Origin: Doryteuthis pealeii
Taxonomy: Eukaryota > Mollusca > Cephalopoda > Myopsida > Loliginidae
DNA: 64,000 nt
Reading direction: 5' to 3'
NCBI GenBank assembly: GCA_023376005.1
Contig: CM042151.1
Location: 78,073,696 to 78,137,695, forward strand
Below the pieces are notes generated by a model. That model saw nothing but the letters and a program-made list of their open reading frames with translations. It was not told where the DNA came from and made no database searches. This document shows, piece by piece, positions 55,090 to 64,000 of this stretch. Within the stretch, counting starts at the first letter, position 1, and the number at the start of each line of letters is the position of its first letter. The translations under genes and the position numbers were made by a program.

Positions 55090-55375
55090 TTTTGGGATAT
55101 AAGGTGTGTGATGGATCCCTTCTCCTACTTATAGATTAGGCTAGATCATGTGATCTATTCCTTGGCCAATCACTGGCAGTACTCTGAGGCTGATACACTA
55201 CTTAACCGACCCTACTGGTCATAATTACACCAGAATTCTTTGACGACGACATAGGATTAAATCACTGGATGTTTACCAATACACAGGATAGGACTTATAC
55301 GCTTACCAAAGGATCACCAAAGGATTCCACCACATTCTTTAAGCTCTATTTTAACTGGCCAAGGATGGCATTTAA
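55090..55375 (+). repeat. E-box/CCAAT repeat family, copy 2
   Basis: Contains 'ttatagattaggctagatca', 'ttggccaatcactggc', 'ttacaccagaattctttgac', 'caaaggattccaccacattc' and 'aactggccaaggatgg'. It matches 61965-62225 in reverse orientation over its whole length. Confidence 0.8.
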
Positions 55376-56319
55376 AATATTTACACTCAATATAGAACTT
55401 TATGTAACTCATTTGTATCCTGATTTAAATGTGATAAGCATTTATTTTTTATTGATTTGTATTGTTTTTTTTATGATTGAATAATTTCTTCTCTAAAATA
55501 TTTTCAGAATACATAATCCCATCAAATTTCGTGCTTTCTTGTTAATATTAAAGCATACTTTTTTTTTTAATTAAATCCATGTGGAATATCCCTTCATTGA
55601 CATTACTTTCAGGAATATTCTGACCCAGAGTGTCAGGGTCCTATCTACAGGTTAAATAAATATGTTTAAAATCATTTTTATTCAATAGGAATACTTGATA
55701 CCATATAACTGAGTATAATTTTTTGTATTAAGAATAGTTACTTAAAGCTGTTATTGTTAGCTAAGGATTATTATTACTATTAGTTACTTGAAACCATTTA
55801 AATATTTACAAAACAATCTATTTGCAAAAATAGAAATAGTTATTTGTTATAATTTTGTATAAGATGTTAGTGTTAGATAGGAATACTTGTAACTATATAG
55901 CTGTGTGCAAATTATTTGTATTAGGAATACTTGATATATAACAGTGTACAAAAAATTCTTAATAAACAACTACACAAAAAATATAGATGCAAAATGTATT
56001 CGATTCCCTAACCTCTAGACATAAGATTACCCAAGACAGGTTGATATGCAATTAAAATTAATCAATCATATCATTTTTTTTTTAATTTTCTGTTTTTAGT
56101 TAACATAATTGAATAAGGATAATTTTATTTAAAATTCAAAAAGAACTTTTTATAAAAGGTTTGTTTTAAATATGTGTTGGAGTGGCTACTAATTATTGGC
56201 AATGGTTGGTGCTAGTGGTAATATTTAGTCATGTCCCTACTCACTAAAGGTCCAATATTAGCATTAGTATGTCCACTGATATACTAACACTGAATAAATG
56301 GAAGGAATATTGAAGATAA
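55376..56319. other. AT-rich with local direct repeats, no gene
   Basis: The phrase 'ggaatacttga/gtaa..atata' recurs at 55689, 55876 and 55923, suggesting a short diverged tandem array. No coding signal. Confidence 0.45.
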
Positions 56320-56500
56320 GCTCATATGGACATATATATATTTACCAACCCCTCCACAAAAGCAGGATGTGACACAAGGTCAATTTCTTAAGCAGAGTTT
56401 AACAGGTTTGAATTCAGAGTTTTCCTTCTCATAGACTGGTTGCCTAACCAAGGCTAAAGAGACCAATCAGCTCTACTATGTACCCATAGCTGGAGTTATA
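56320..56500 (-). mobile_element. SINE-B tail type 2, partial
   Basis: Parallel to 58252-58380: 'tatatatatttaccaacccc', 'gagtttaacaggtttgaatt', 'cagagttttccttctc' and 'agactggttgcctaa'. The tRNA-like head is not visible. Confidence 0.65.
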
Positions 56501-56721
56501 TGCCAACATTTTTTTGTCTCCTTATATTTGTGCAGTTACTCAAAAACCACATAAATTAGAACGAGAATAAATGTTTAAGTTTGCACAACCTATAAAATTT
56601 GAAGTATACATATCTTAAAATGATTATACTTATTCATATATGATGCCAGTTACATAAAACAGGCTATTTAATTAACAAATTTAAACTTCAGTGAATATTT
56701 ATATTAATCAAGAATTTTATG

Positions 56722-57196
56722 TCTATTGATAATGGAGATTTAGTTTCTATTTGTTTGTAACCAAAACTATGTCACTGCTTACGTCACAATACACAAAATC
56801 ATCAATATCTAATAATAATGGAGATTTGCTTCCGGTTTTTGTCTGTAACAAAAACTATGTCACTACTTACGTCCCATTACCCAAAATCATCATAACAGAA
56901 TAAATACACTCAAAATTTGAACATGCAACATTAGAAAGTCCTCATTGTTTTTTAAAACAAGTTTTAATAAATACATGACTGGTATTATCTATCTATATAT
57001 AGTTTGTTTTATTTTAATACATATTTAAAGTTTACATTTCAAATTGTTTTATTTTTTAATTCTTTAATGAATTTGATGATTTTACTTACTTAGGGTACAA
57101 ACTCACTGACATTGAATTTTTAAGTCCTACCCCTCAGGCAATATGTTTCAAAAATCTATTTCTACATCGCCAGGAGGGCGTTTTTTATTTTGCTAG
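56722..57196 (+). mobile_element. Non-autonomous Helitron with duplicated 5' end
   Basis: Two 5' termini lie in tandem: one at 56722 (after G) and one at 56808 (after A), each followed by 'aatggagattt' and 'aactatgtcact'. The single 3' end has the hairpin 'cgccaggagggcg', then 'ttttttattttgctag' before T. It is related to, but distinct from, the 21698 family, whose hairpin sequence differs. Confidence 0.75.
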
Positions 57197-57559
57197 TATA
57201 GAATAAAGAACAATTAATATTGATCAAATGAATAAAAGCTTTTCCTTATAATGCAACATTTGTATCCTTTCCATTGTAATAATGACAATTTAAATAAATA
57301 AACTATATAGACTATGAAATTGATTAAAAAGTTGTATTATTACTTTAAATGGAAAAGTTATTTGTGAAATTTGTAATCAACTTTAAAAATTATCTTTTGC
57401 TCTCACACTTTTTTCAATAACCAGAAGTTAACTAAAAAGTTTACATATAAATAAATACCTATGATTTTGTGTAAAATTTATGTGCAAAATATTCAAAATA
57501 ATTATTTAATTAATAATTAATAGATGCATGCAATATTTTATTTTAGGGGACAGAATTAG

Positions 57560-57725
57560 TTTACATTTCAATTTTTTTTGTTTTTTTTTTTTACTCTTTT
57601 TTTATAAATTCAATGATTTTACTTACTTATGATACAGACCTTCTGACATTGGATTTTAACCCCGTCCCCTCAGGCAATATCTTTCAAAAATAAATTTTTG
57701 CATCGCCTGGAGGGCGTTTTTTTGG
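57560..57725 (+). mobile_element. Second Helitron 3' part, end degraded
   Basis: Repeats the 57030-57190 sequence ('aatgattttacttacttatg', 'cccctcaggcaatat', 'gcatcgcctggagggcg') but lacks CTAG after the hairpin, where a G/T-rich run begins. Confidence 0.65.
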
Positions 57726-57821
57726 GGTTTTTTGGGGTTTTTTTTTATAATCACAATAATTATAACATTCTTTGTCTCTCATTATAGCAAATTTATAAAT
57801 ACGGCCTCAATGAAAAATATA

Positions 57822-57890
57822 TAGAATAAGATAAATGACTAATGATAACTCATTCATTAAAATGAGTTATCATTAGTCATCTATCTTATA
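57822..57890. repeat. Small palindrome
   Basis: Arms 'agataaatgactaatgataa' and its inverse 'ttatcattagtcatctatct' are separated by about 6 bp after extension through 'ctcatt'. They could extrude as a hairpin. Confidence 0.85.
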
Positions 57891-58046
57891 CACCTATAGG
57901 TTTATTTGTCCTGTTGTAAATCTTTTGAAATTGCTTCTTTTTTTTCTTCAGTGGGGTGGGGGCGATACTGTATCCTCTGCAGAAGGTTAAGACCTTATCC
58001 AAACGAGGTGTCATAGTTATGCAACTTGTTTGAAAAATATTCAATT

Positions 58047-58252
58047 TCAGTTAAACATGTTGTGCGGAATTAACTCCCTTTAACCCTTCAAAACTTCTTT
58101 TAACTTGTCCAGTCCAATTCAGATTTAATGTCATAAAAATAATGTTTGTAATAATGCATCTCTGATGTTTATATCACCCATTAAATGGTACTAAAAGAAC
58201 TTATATTTACAGTTTAAAACTAAAGATGGTGTTATTTGTTAAACAGGAGGTG
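58047..58252 (+). repeat. Duplicated segment, copy 1 (copy 2 at 59555-59760)
   Basis: Both copies contain 'attaactccctttaac', 'aatgcatctctgatgttt', 'gtcataaaa.taatgtttgt' and end in 'aggaggt/a' in the same order. The AT-rich minisatellite and a SINE lie between them. Confidence 0.8.
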
Positions 58253-58490
58253 ATATATATTTACCAACCCTTCCACCCGAGCAGGTCAGTCTATTAAGCG
58301 GAGTTTAACAGGTTTGAATTCAGAGTTTTCCTTCTCCAAGACTGGTTACCTAAACAAGTTCAAAGAACCTATTTACCCATAGATGGAGGGAAATTAGTTG
58401 GGTTCATACCTTTCCTAAGGGTATTAGTGCTATGTGAAATGTAAACAGCCTCGTACAGGATTTGAACTCAGGTCAACAATTCCATTTCCT
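58252..58490 (-). mobile_element. tRNA-derived SINE (SINE-B) with tail type 2
   Basis: On the minus strand: B box 'gagttcaaatcctgtacgag', then the body 'ctaatacccttaggaaagg' and 'ccatctatgggtaaatag', as in 5775-5952. The tail is instead 'ggtaaccagtcttggagaag' to 'gggttggtaaatatat', as in 1195-1452, 2140-2400 and 56320-56500. The A box is weak. Confidence 0.75.
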
Positions 58491-58839
58491 ACAACTCTAT
58501 AGTAATATATGATGGAGAGTCAAAAATGATAAGCTCTCTTGTTTTTTTTAAGTACATCCACAAAAGCTGAGGATAAAAAAGTATGTCATTTTTCTATATA
58601 ATCTTGTTCTTTTTAATTATCTAATCAATTAATCAATTACTTTAATTATGTAATCATTTGTCATTATATTCTATTATTCTGGCAACCAGATATTGTACAA
58701 TCTAGCTAAACAGGATAGTTTTTTTTTCAAAATCCAATACATTTTATCATGTGAAAATCTTGATAATAAAGGAACCATTCAAGTCTGAAGAAGACATGGC
58801 GTGTGAGATCTTTTGTTGCAGCTTATGAGAAATTTCAAA

Positions 58840-59600
58840 ATCAAATTTTCATTCTCTATAAAACAACTACATCAACTGATAAAAAATTTAAAAATTGATA
58901 AAAAATAAATAATAAATAATAAATTTAAAAAAAAACAATAAATAAAAAATTTAAAAATTTCATAAATAATAAAATAAAAAAATTTCAAAATCAAATTTTC
59001 ATTCTCTATAAAACAACTACATCAACTGATAAAAAATTTTTAAAAATTAAAAATAAATAAATAAATAATAAATAAATAAAAAATAATAGATAAAAATAAT
59101 CAATAAAAAATAATAAATAAATTTCATAAATAATAAAATAAAAAATAATAAATAAAGAATAAAAAATAAATTTCAGTTAAATATGAATTAACTCCCTTTA
59201 ACCGTTCAAAATTTTATTTTTTTTAGATAAATAAAAAAAAAAAAATAAAAAATAATAAATAAATTTCATAAATAATAAAATAAATAAAGAATAAAAAAAT
59301 AAATTTCAGTTAAATATGAATTAACTCCCTTTAACCGTTCAAAATTTTATTTTTTTTAGATAAATAAAAAATAATAAATAAATAATAATAAATTTCATAA
59401 ATAATAAAATAAATAAAGAATAAAAAAATAAATTTCAGTTAAATATGAATTAACTCCCTTTAACCGTTCAAAATTTTATTTTTTTTAGATAAATAAAAAA
59501 AATAATAAATAAATTTCATAAATAATAAAATAAATAAAGAATAAAAAAAATAAACTTCAGTTAAATATGAATTAACTCCCTTTAACCGTTAAAAATTTTT
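58840..59600 (+). repeat. AT-rich minisatellite, unit about 122-133 bp
   Basis: The block 'cagttaaatatgaattaact' with 'ccctttaaccgttcaaaatt' starts near 59174, 59307, 59436 and 59558. Spacers are built from 'aaataataaataa' permutations. Before it, 'tttcaaaatcaaattttcat' with 'aacaactacatcaactgat' occurs twice (58833 and 58982). Confidence 0.88.
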
Positions 59601-59760
59601 TTTTGTTGATTTATCTAGTCCAGTTCAGATATAACGTCATAAAAGTAATGTTTGTAGTAATGCATCTCTGATGTTTATTTTACCTATGAGATTGGTGCAA
59701 AACGAACTGATATTTACAATCTAAAATGAAAGATTGTGTTAACAGTTAAAAAGGAGGAAA
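59555..59760 (+). repeat. Duplicated segment, copy 2
   Basis: Counterpart of 58047-58252. Its start is the last unit of the minisatellite, which suggests that the array grew from the edge of this segment. Confidence 0.8.
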
Positions 59761-59767
59761 TATATTT

Positions 59768-59977
59768 AGTGTTATTGGCATTGCTTGGGACAAAATACCA
59801 GTTGGGCACATGTAAACAATTTGATTTGATTTTTCATTCCCTCATCAATTATTTATAATAATTGATGAGGGAATGAAAATCAATTATTTATAATAAATGA
59901 TGAGGGAATGAAAAATCAAATCAAATTGTTTACATGTGCCCAACTGGTATTTTGTCCCAAGCAATGCCAATAACACT
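59768..59977. mobile_element. Large fold-back (palindromic) element
   Basis: Arms of about 88 bp: 'agtgttattggcattgcttg' onward at the left, with its near-perfect inverse ending at 59977. The centre holds an extra repeat of 'aattatttataataa' and 'gatgagggaatgaaaa'. No target duplication was seen. Confidence 0.9.
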
Positions 59978-60094
59978 TGCTAGTTTCAAATATTAAATAT
60001 CAAAATGTTATACTTTAAAAAGAAAACTAAAATATTTGGATATAATCTAATGAATTACTTTAATTATTTCAATAAAATGCCTGAATAAAAACTA

Positions 60095-60385
60095 GGTAAT
60101 CCTTAACTTTTTCCTTGTAAATTCCTACCATAAAATAAATTGAACTCTCATTTTATGTCCATATTTTTTGCAATAAATGTTTTATTTTTCTTGCACCCGT
60201 TATTTTACAATACTAAATATATTTTCTGGTAATCCTTAACTTTTTCCTCGTAAGAAAAATATATTTAGTATTGTAAAATAACGAGTGCCAGAAAAATAAA
60301 ACATTTATTGCAAAAACACGGACATAAAATGAGGGTTCAGTTTATTTTATGGTAGGAATTTACAAGGAAAATGTTAAAGATTACC
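60095..60385. mobile_element. Fold-back element with 8-bp duplication
   Basis: Arms of about 130 bp start ggtaatccttaactttttcc (left) and end with the inverse. The flanks AAAAACTA (60087-60094) and AAAAGCTA (60386-60393) form an imperfect 8-bp duplication. The arm's first 20 bases also recur in the centre at about 60229. Confidence 0.85.
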
Positions 60386-60584
60386 AAAAGCTAGATGGGA
60401 CCTAAAAAAAAAGATGCTGCATGCTATTTTGAACAATCCTGGTAGCAGCAACCTAGAAAACAACAGCTGTTTGGCCACTAATCTCCCATCTCTCAGTAAG
60501 ATGAGCAAGACATATTGGGAACTGCTGAAGAAGTAAGGATAAATCAACATTCTTCTGTGGACTCCTACACATGGTGTTGGGATA

Positions 60585-61110
60585 TTTTGGGATATAAGAT
60601 GTGCTCTAATTCCCCACCTGGATTTATAGACTACCCAAGTTCACGTGATTTACTCCTCCAGCCAATCAACAAGCCATACTGCATGGCTGATACATTACTT
60701 AAACATGGATATTTGCCACAGTCCACTTGCAATCATTGACAAAGGAACTGAGGACTCTTTACCAGAGGAACCACAAGATTCATTATTGAAGGACTCTTTA
60801 CCAGGAACTGAGAACTCTTTACAATAGGAACCTAAGGATTCATTATTGAAGGACTCTTTACCAGGAACTGAGGATTACCAGAGGAACCAAAGGATTCATT
60901 ATCGAAGGACTATTTACCAGGAACTGAGGACTCTTTACCAGAGGAACCAAAGGATTCATTATCGAAGGACTCTTTACCAGGAACTGAGGACTCTTTACCA
61001 GAGGAACCAAAGGATTCATTATCAAAGGACTCTTTACCAGGAACTGAGGACTCTTACCTTAGGAACCAAAGGATTCATTATCAAAGGACTCTTTACCAAG
61101 GATCCAATTT
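60585..61110 (+). repeat. E-box/CCAAT repeat with 60-bp minisatellite
   Basis: The first part has 'gatttatagactacccaagt', 'tcacgtgatttactcc' and 'agccaatcaacaagcc', like copies 1 and 2. The second part is a tandem array of about five units (60734-61095) with a 60-bp period: 'ggactctttaccaggaactg' plus 'aggactctttaccagaggaa' plus 'ccaaaggattcattatcgaa'. Because 60 is divisible by three, several frames stay open: 60846-61130 (94 codons) and the 60515-60827 frames are products of the repeat. Confidence 0.85.
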
Positions 61111-61151
61111 CACTGGACAAGCGCTCTTAATGGCCCATAAAAACTTAACAC

Positions 61152-61350
61152 ATGTACACACCAGTGTTGGCTGACCAGCAAAAACTTACATTCATCTGCT
61201 CTGTGAGGATACTGGATGCCATCTACAGGACTTACCAAGAGTTATGGCCAGTAGGGATGGATGGCAAGAAAAAGTCAAGGGAATCTGTGTTGTCAGCATG
61301 CCTTGATGATGATGATGATGATGATGATGATTTCAACTATTTTTCATTAT
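61152..61350 (+). pseudogene. 3' end of a second LINE with (GAT)n tail
   Basis: The frame encodes 'ADQQKLTFICSVRILDAIYR', then 'DGKKKSRESVLSACLDDDDD'. The KLTF/ICSVR..DA and ESVLSA(R/C)LDDDD order is typical of the extreme C-terminus of metazoan non-LTR polymerases that end in GAT repeats. It differs from the end at 36020-36330, so two LINE lineages are present. Confidence 0.7.
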
Positions 61351-61439
61351 AATTTTTCTATCTTTTTTTTTTACACTTTGGGGAGTTTCCATGGTGTAGT
61401 TGATAACATTCTGGCCTTTAACATTGTAGTAAGCGAGTT

Positions 61440-61915
61440 GGTAATTTTTGAGGAAGTGTGTCCCGGTCTCCTGCCTCAGAAATTGCTACCCGGTGACTAT
61501 TAAAATAACGCCCCCAGCTATGTCGTCTCGGTGGTGTTACTTGAAAGAAAACAACTAACTTAGGGCGTTAAATGTATTTTTTGTCGTAATTCTTATTTAT
61601 TTATCGTAATTTGTTTAGAAATTTATTTATAGAAATTTGTCGTAATTCTTGTTTACATATGAAGATGGATATCTATCTATCTATCTATCTACCTCAATTT
61701 GTTCATTTTTTACTTTGTTTATATATATCTATCCACCCATCTCCATTTGTTTATAAAGAGAAGCCCACCCCTCTAAAATACATTTAACGCCCTAAGTTGG
61801 TTGTTTTCTTTCAAGTAAAACCACCAAAACAACATAGCTGGGGACGTTATTTTAATAGTCACCGGGTAGCAATTTCTGAGGCAGGAGACCGGGACGCACT
61901 TCCTCATAAATTATC
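61440..61915. mobile_element. Long-TIR element with perfect 8-bp duplication
   Basis: Inverted arms of about 140 bp (61440-61578 and 61777-61915) start ggtaatttttgaggaagtg and tgataatttatgaggaagtg. The perfect direct repeat AGCGAGTT flanks it (61432-61439 and 61916-61923). The loop has a (CTAT)n run near 61671. An 8-bp duplication is typical of hAT-like elements, though the ends are not classic hAT ends. Confidence 0.88.
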
Positions 61916-61964
61916 AGCGAGTTCAAACACAAGTTGTACTATTTGTTAAGTTTCTAAACACCAT

Positions 61965-62225
61965 CCTTGGCCAGTTGAAAAGGACTTAAAGTAAGTGAGT
62001 CCTGAGTTATGGAATCCTTTGGTACGTGTATAAGTCCTATCCTGCGTAGTGTTAAAGGTCCAGTGATTTACTCCTATGTTTTGTCGTCCACGAAGGTTTA
62101 AAGTAGCTGTGAGTAGTTATGACCAGTATGCCTAGCTTAAGTATTGTTTCAGCAGCAGAGTGCTGCCAGTGGTTCTCGGCGAGTCTATAAATAGAAGCAG
62201 GCATCTAGCACACACCTTATATACA
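61965..62225 (-). repeat. E-box/CCAAT repeat family, copy 3
   Basis: Reverse-strand match to 55090-55375: 'accatccttggccagttg', 'ggaatcctttggtacgtgta', 'taagtcctatcctgcgta' and 'gtctataaatag'. The E-box is mutated. Confidence 0.8.
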
Positions 62226-62429
62226 AAAAAGCCAACACTATTACATTTACTTTTGGACAAATACCCTCCTCACTAAACTTTAGAAGTTAGTGTAAATAAA
62301 TAAAAGACATATCAGTAAACAAACAAATAATCTTTATGTTTAATCTAAGACGTAAAATTCTTATGTTACTCACGAGTAACCACTAGTCAACCCATACACT
62401 TTGTTTGTTTGTTTGTTTGTTTTGTTTTA
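62226..62429. other. No gene recognised
   Basis: AT-rich stretch with (GTTT)n at about 62401-62422, directly before the R element. It may be the element's A/T-rich tail. Confidence 0.5.
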
Positions 62430-63010
62430 TGGCATATCAACCTCAGTGGGTCATTTAATGCCAATAAAGTTTTGAAATAAATCAATTCTTAATGGATAAT
62501 ACAATTTTTTTATAAATACATTTTTCTATTTAACCCATAGATGGGACCCTAACAGGTACTACCACTCCGGGTCAGAGTGGACCAGAGAGCAATGGTGATG
62601 AATGGGGTGTTCCACATTCCCCAAACCTCCAAAACTGGAATCTCACCATCAGATAGAGTTTGACGTCATTCCCAGGACATGTAGACCCGCAGCCACCGCC
62701 TTCTAGCACCCATATGATAAAAAGGGGTTGTGGCTTGCCATAAGGGCAATAGGGTTGGGGTAATCATATAGGTGCTAGGGCTTGACGTGACCAGCCAATT
62801 GATCGGAGGGGGCCTCTCCAACTGCCCGTCTAGCCCAAGATAGGGCCAAAGTGGAGTATTGCATGTTATGAACTGCTCATCCACCTGAGCTCTATCCTTA
62901 AGCATCACGGGTTGCCATCCACGGCCAACAGGTGGCCCCATTGGGGGAGTCTTACCCCTCTGCAGAGGTGCAGTCGGTGCATTCTAACGCCCCAGCTGAC
63001 AGGGCGGCAT
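62430..63010 (-). mobile_element. Repeat family R, most complete copy
   Basis: At the left (3' in minus sense) is the tail shared with SINE-B: 'tatggcatatcaacctcag', 'gggtcatttaatgcc' and 'ctatttaacccatagatggg'. The GC-rich part follows, ending 'cagctgacagggcgg'. A 91-codon minus frame (62666-62941) includes 'PINWLVTSSPSTYMI' and 'GARRRWLRVYMSWE'. The latter is partly kept at 54300-54491 as 'YARRRWLRVFMSW'. No pol III boxes were recognised in the GC-rich part. Confidence 0.8.
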
Positions 63011-63212
63011 ACACTTTGTAGTGTAATTGATAGAATTATTTGCCATAACTATGACAATACAAATTATGCTGTTCAGGTTAGTTTCCTCAACAAAACTCCC
63101 AAATTTATTTGTCAATAGACGAAAATATTGACTGCTACACAAATATTGATATAATTGAAATTTATAATACATGGTTATCAGAGATGATTGGATTTTGTAA
63201 GAAAGGTTAGAT

Positions 63213-63539
63213 CAGGGGTGAGGAAACCCCCACAAACTTTTTCCAAATGACCAATTAAAAAAATCTCTACAGTAGAAGTGGCTATCACAATGCTTTCTCA
63301 AAAACGGAAAAACTAAAAATTAAAAAATTTTTTAAAGTCATTAAAAAGTTAATAAACTTCTTTTTTTTTAAATTTCTTTTGAGTAAATATTAACTAAAAA
63401 TCTATTTTAAGTAAATATTGACTAAAAAGTTTGAACTTAAAATTTTGTTGTGAATATACTAAAATTTTAAGTGTGGCCTCATTGGTAGATAAATTTCAGT
63501 ATGGTCTTTAGATGTGAAACTAAACTCCTCACCCTCCAG
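63213..63539. mobile_element. Possible hAT-like MITE
   Basis: The left end caggggtgagga and the right end, inverted, ctggagggtgagga resemble hAT termini (CAGGGGTG...). A G-run-free AT-rich core of about 300 bp encodes nothing. The 8-bp flanks do not match, so the assignment is tentative. Confidence 0.4.
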
Positions 63540-63640
63540 CCATGGTTTAAATAGTACCACTATTGTTCTTCTACAAAGATGGCTTCAGCATTAAATAACC
63601 CATGTAAATTGATATGCCATTAGACAAAGAAATCAAACCT
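63540..63640 (+). mobile_element. SINE-B tail type 1, fragment
   Basis: 'tttaaatagtaccactattg', 'ttcttctacaaagatgg' and 'ttcagcattaaataaccc' match the inverse of 5775-5840 and of the R tail at 62432-62470. The head was lost at the boundary with 63539. Confidence 0.65.
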
Positions 63641-64000
63641 ACACTTTGTACTCATGCTCAGTTTATTAAAGTTCTTTTGTTTCCAGCAAACTTGTTACCC
63701 TACATATTTCATATGTTTTTGTTTTGAATACTTTTCAATAATCTTCAACATAAAATGTGTCCTTTTTTTAGTATTTATTTTGCTATAAAATAATTTCAAA
63801 ATTATATGAAAACTAATGTTTAGAGTATATTCATATGTGTATTTATGAGATGAGGCTCAATATTGTTATATAACCCACATCGAACATTGGGTATATAAAC
63901 AAGAGTTTGAACACTTTCTTCACATGATTTTTTTTTTAAGTTCTTTTTTCAAACATTTCAAAACTTCTGTGCGTTCCAACGAATTTTATTTAAAAAGATA
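63641..64000. other. AT-rich, no gene recognised
   Basis: Nothing recognisable in the last 360 bp. Confidence 0.4.

Noticed and set aside
58840..61110. CRISPR-like regular repeats
   Set aside because: Both arrays have no unique spacers; units are contiguous or separated by low-complexity sequence, and the DNA is animal.

Overview
The window is AT-rich animal nuclear DNA and consists almost entirely of transposable-element debris. The evidence for an animal is: C2H2 zinc-finger exons with TGEKP linkers, tRNA-derived SINEs, a Penelope-like GIY-YIG element, Helitron ends, LINE C-termini and Ty3/gypsy elements with metazoan features. The mix suggests a lophotrochozoan and perhaps a mollusc, but nothing fixes the species. 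No bacterial-style operon, rRNA or stand-alone tRNA gene was recognised.

Layout. 0-8 kb: SINE copies and a LINE-endonuclease-derived chimeric repeat. 8.3-11.6 kb: a 5'-truncated Penelope-like element with a long pyrimidine-rich tract, then a second copy of the chimeric repeat. 11.6-14.2 kb: AT-rich decayed repeats. 14.2-21.1 kb: two Ty3/gypsy pol copies head to head around a centre of about 100 bp. Both carry the same solo LTR at the same place, and only the right copy keeps a 3' LTR. 21.4-24.1 kb: tandem duplications and two short non-autonomous Helitrons. 25-36.5 kb: fold-back elements (some with telomere-like motifs between the arms), a Mutator-like MITE with a 9-bp target duplication, a TA-flanked MITE, and an inverted segmental duplication whose two copies carry different insertions (SINE and Helitron). 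36.6-37.3 kb: a small zinc-finger gene. 38-44.6 kb: a decayed minus-strand Ty3/gypsy element invaded by a second, plus-strand Ty3/gypsy element and by a solo LTR. 47-52 kb: AT-rich repeats and a second TA-flanked MITE. 52.1-54.7 kb: a ten-finger C2H2 gene whose array is cut by a LINE fragment and continues as decayed fingers. 54.7-64 kb: further SINE, Helitron, fold-back and minisatellite repeats.

Only two open reading frames look like host genes: the ten-finger protein (52282-53166) and the four-finger protein (36790-37254). Everything else with coding similarity is mobile-element sequence, usually frameshifted. No multi-gene host system is visible. The items most worth follow-up are the near-symmetrical Ty3 palindrome (biological or an assembly fold-back), the finger array broken by a LINE, the paired empty and filled insertion sites, and the repeat families that share ends or swap tails.
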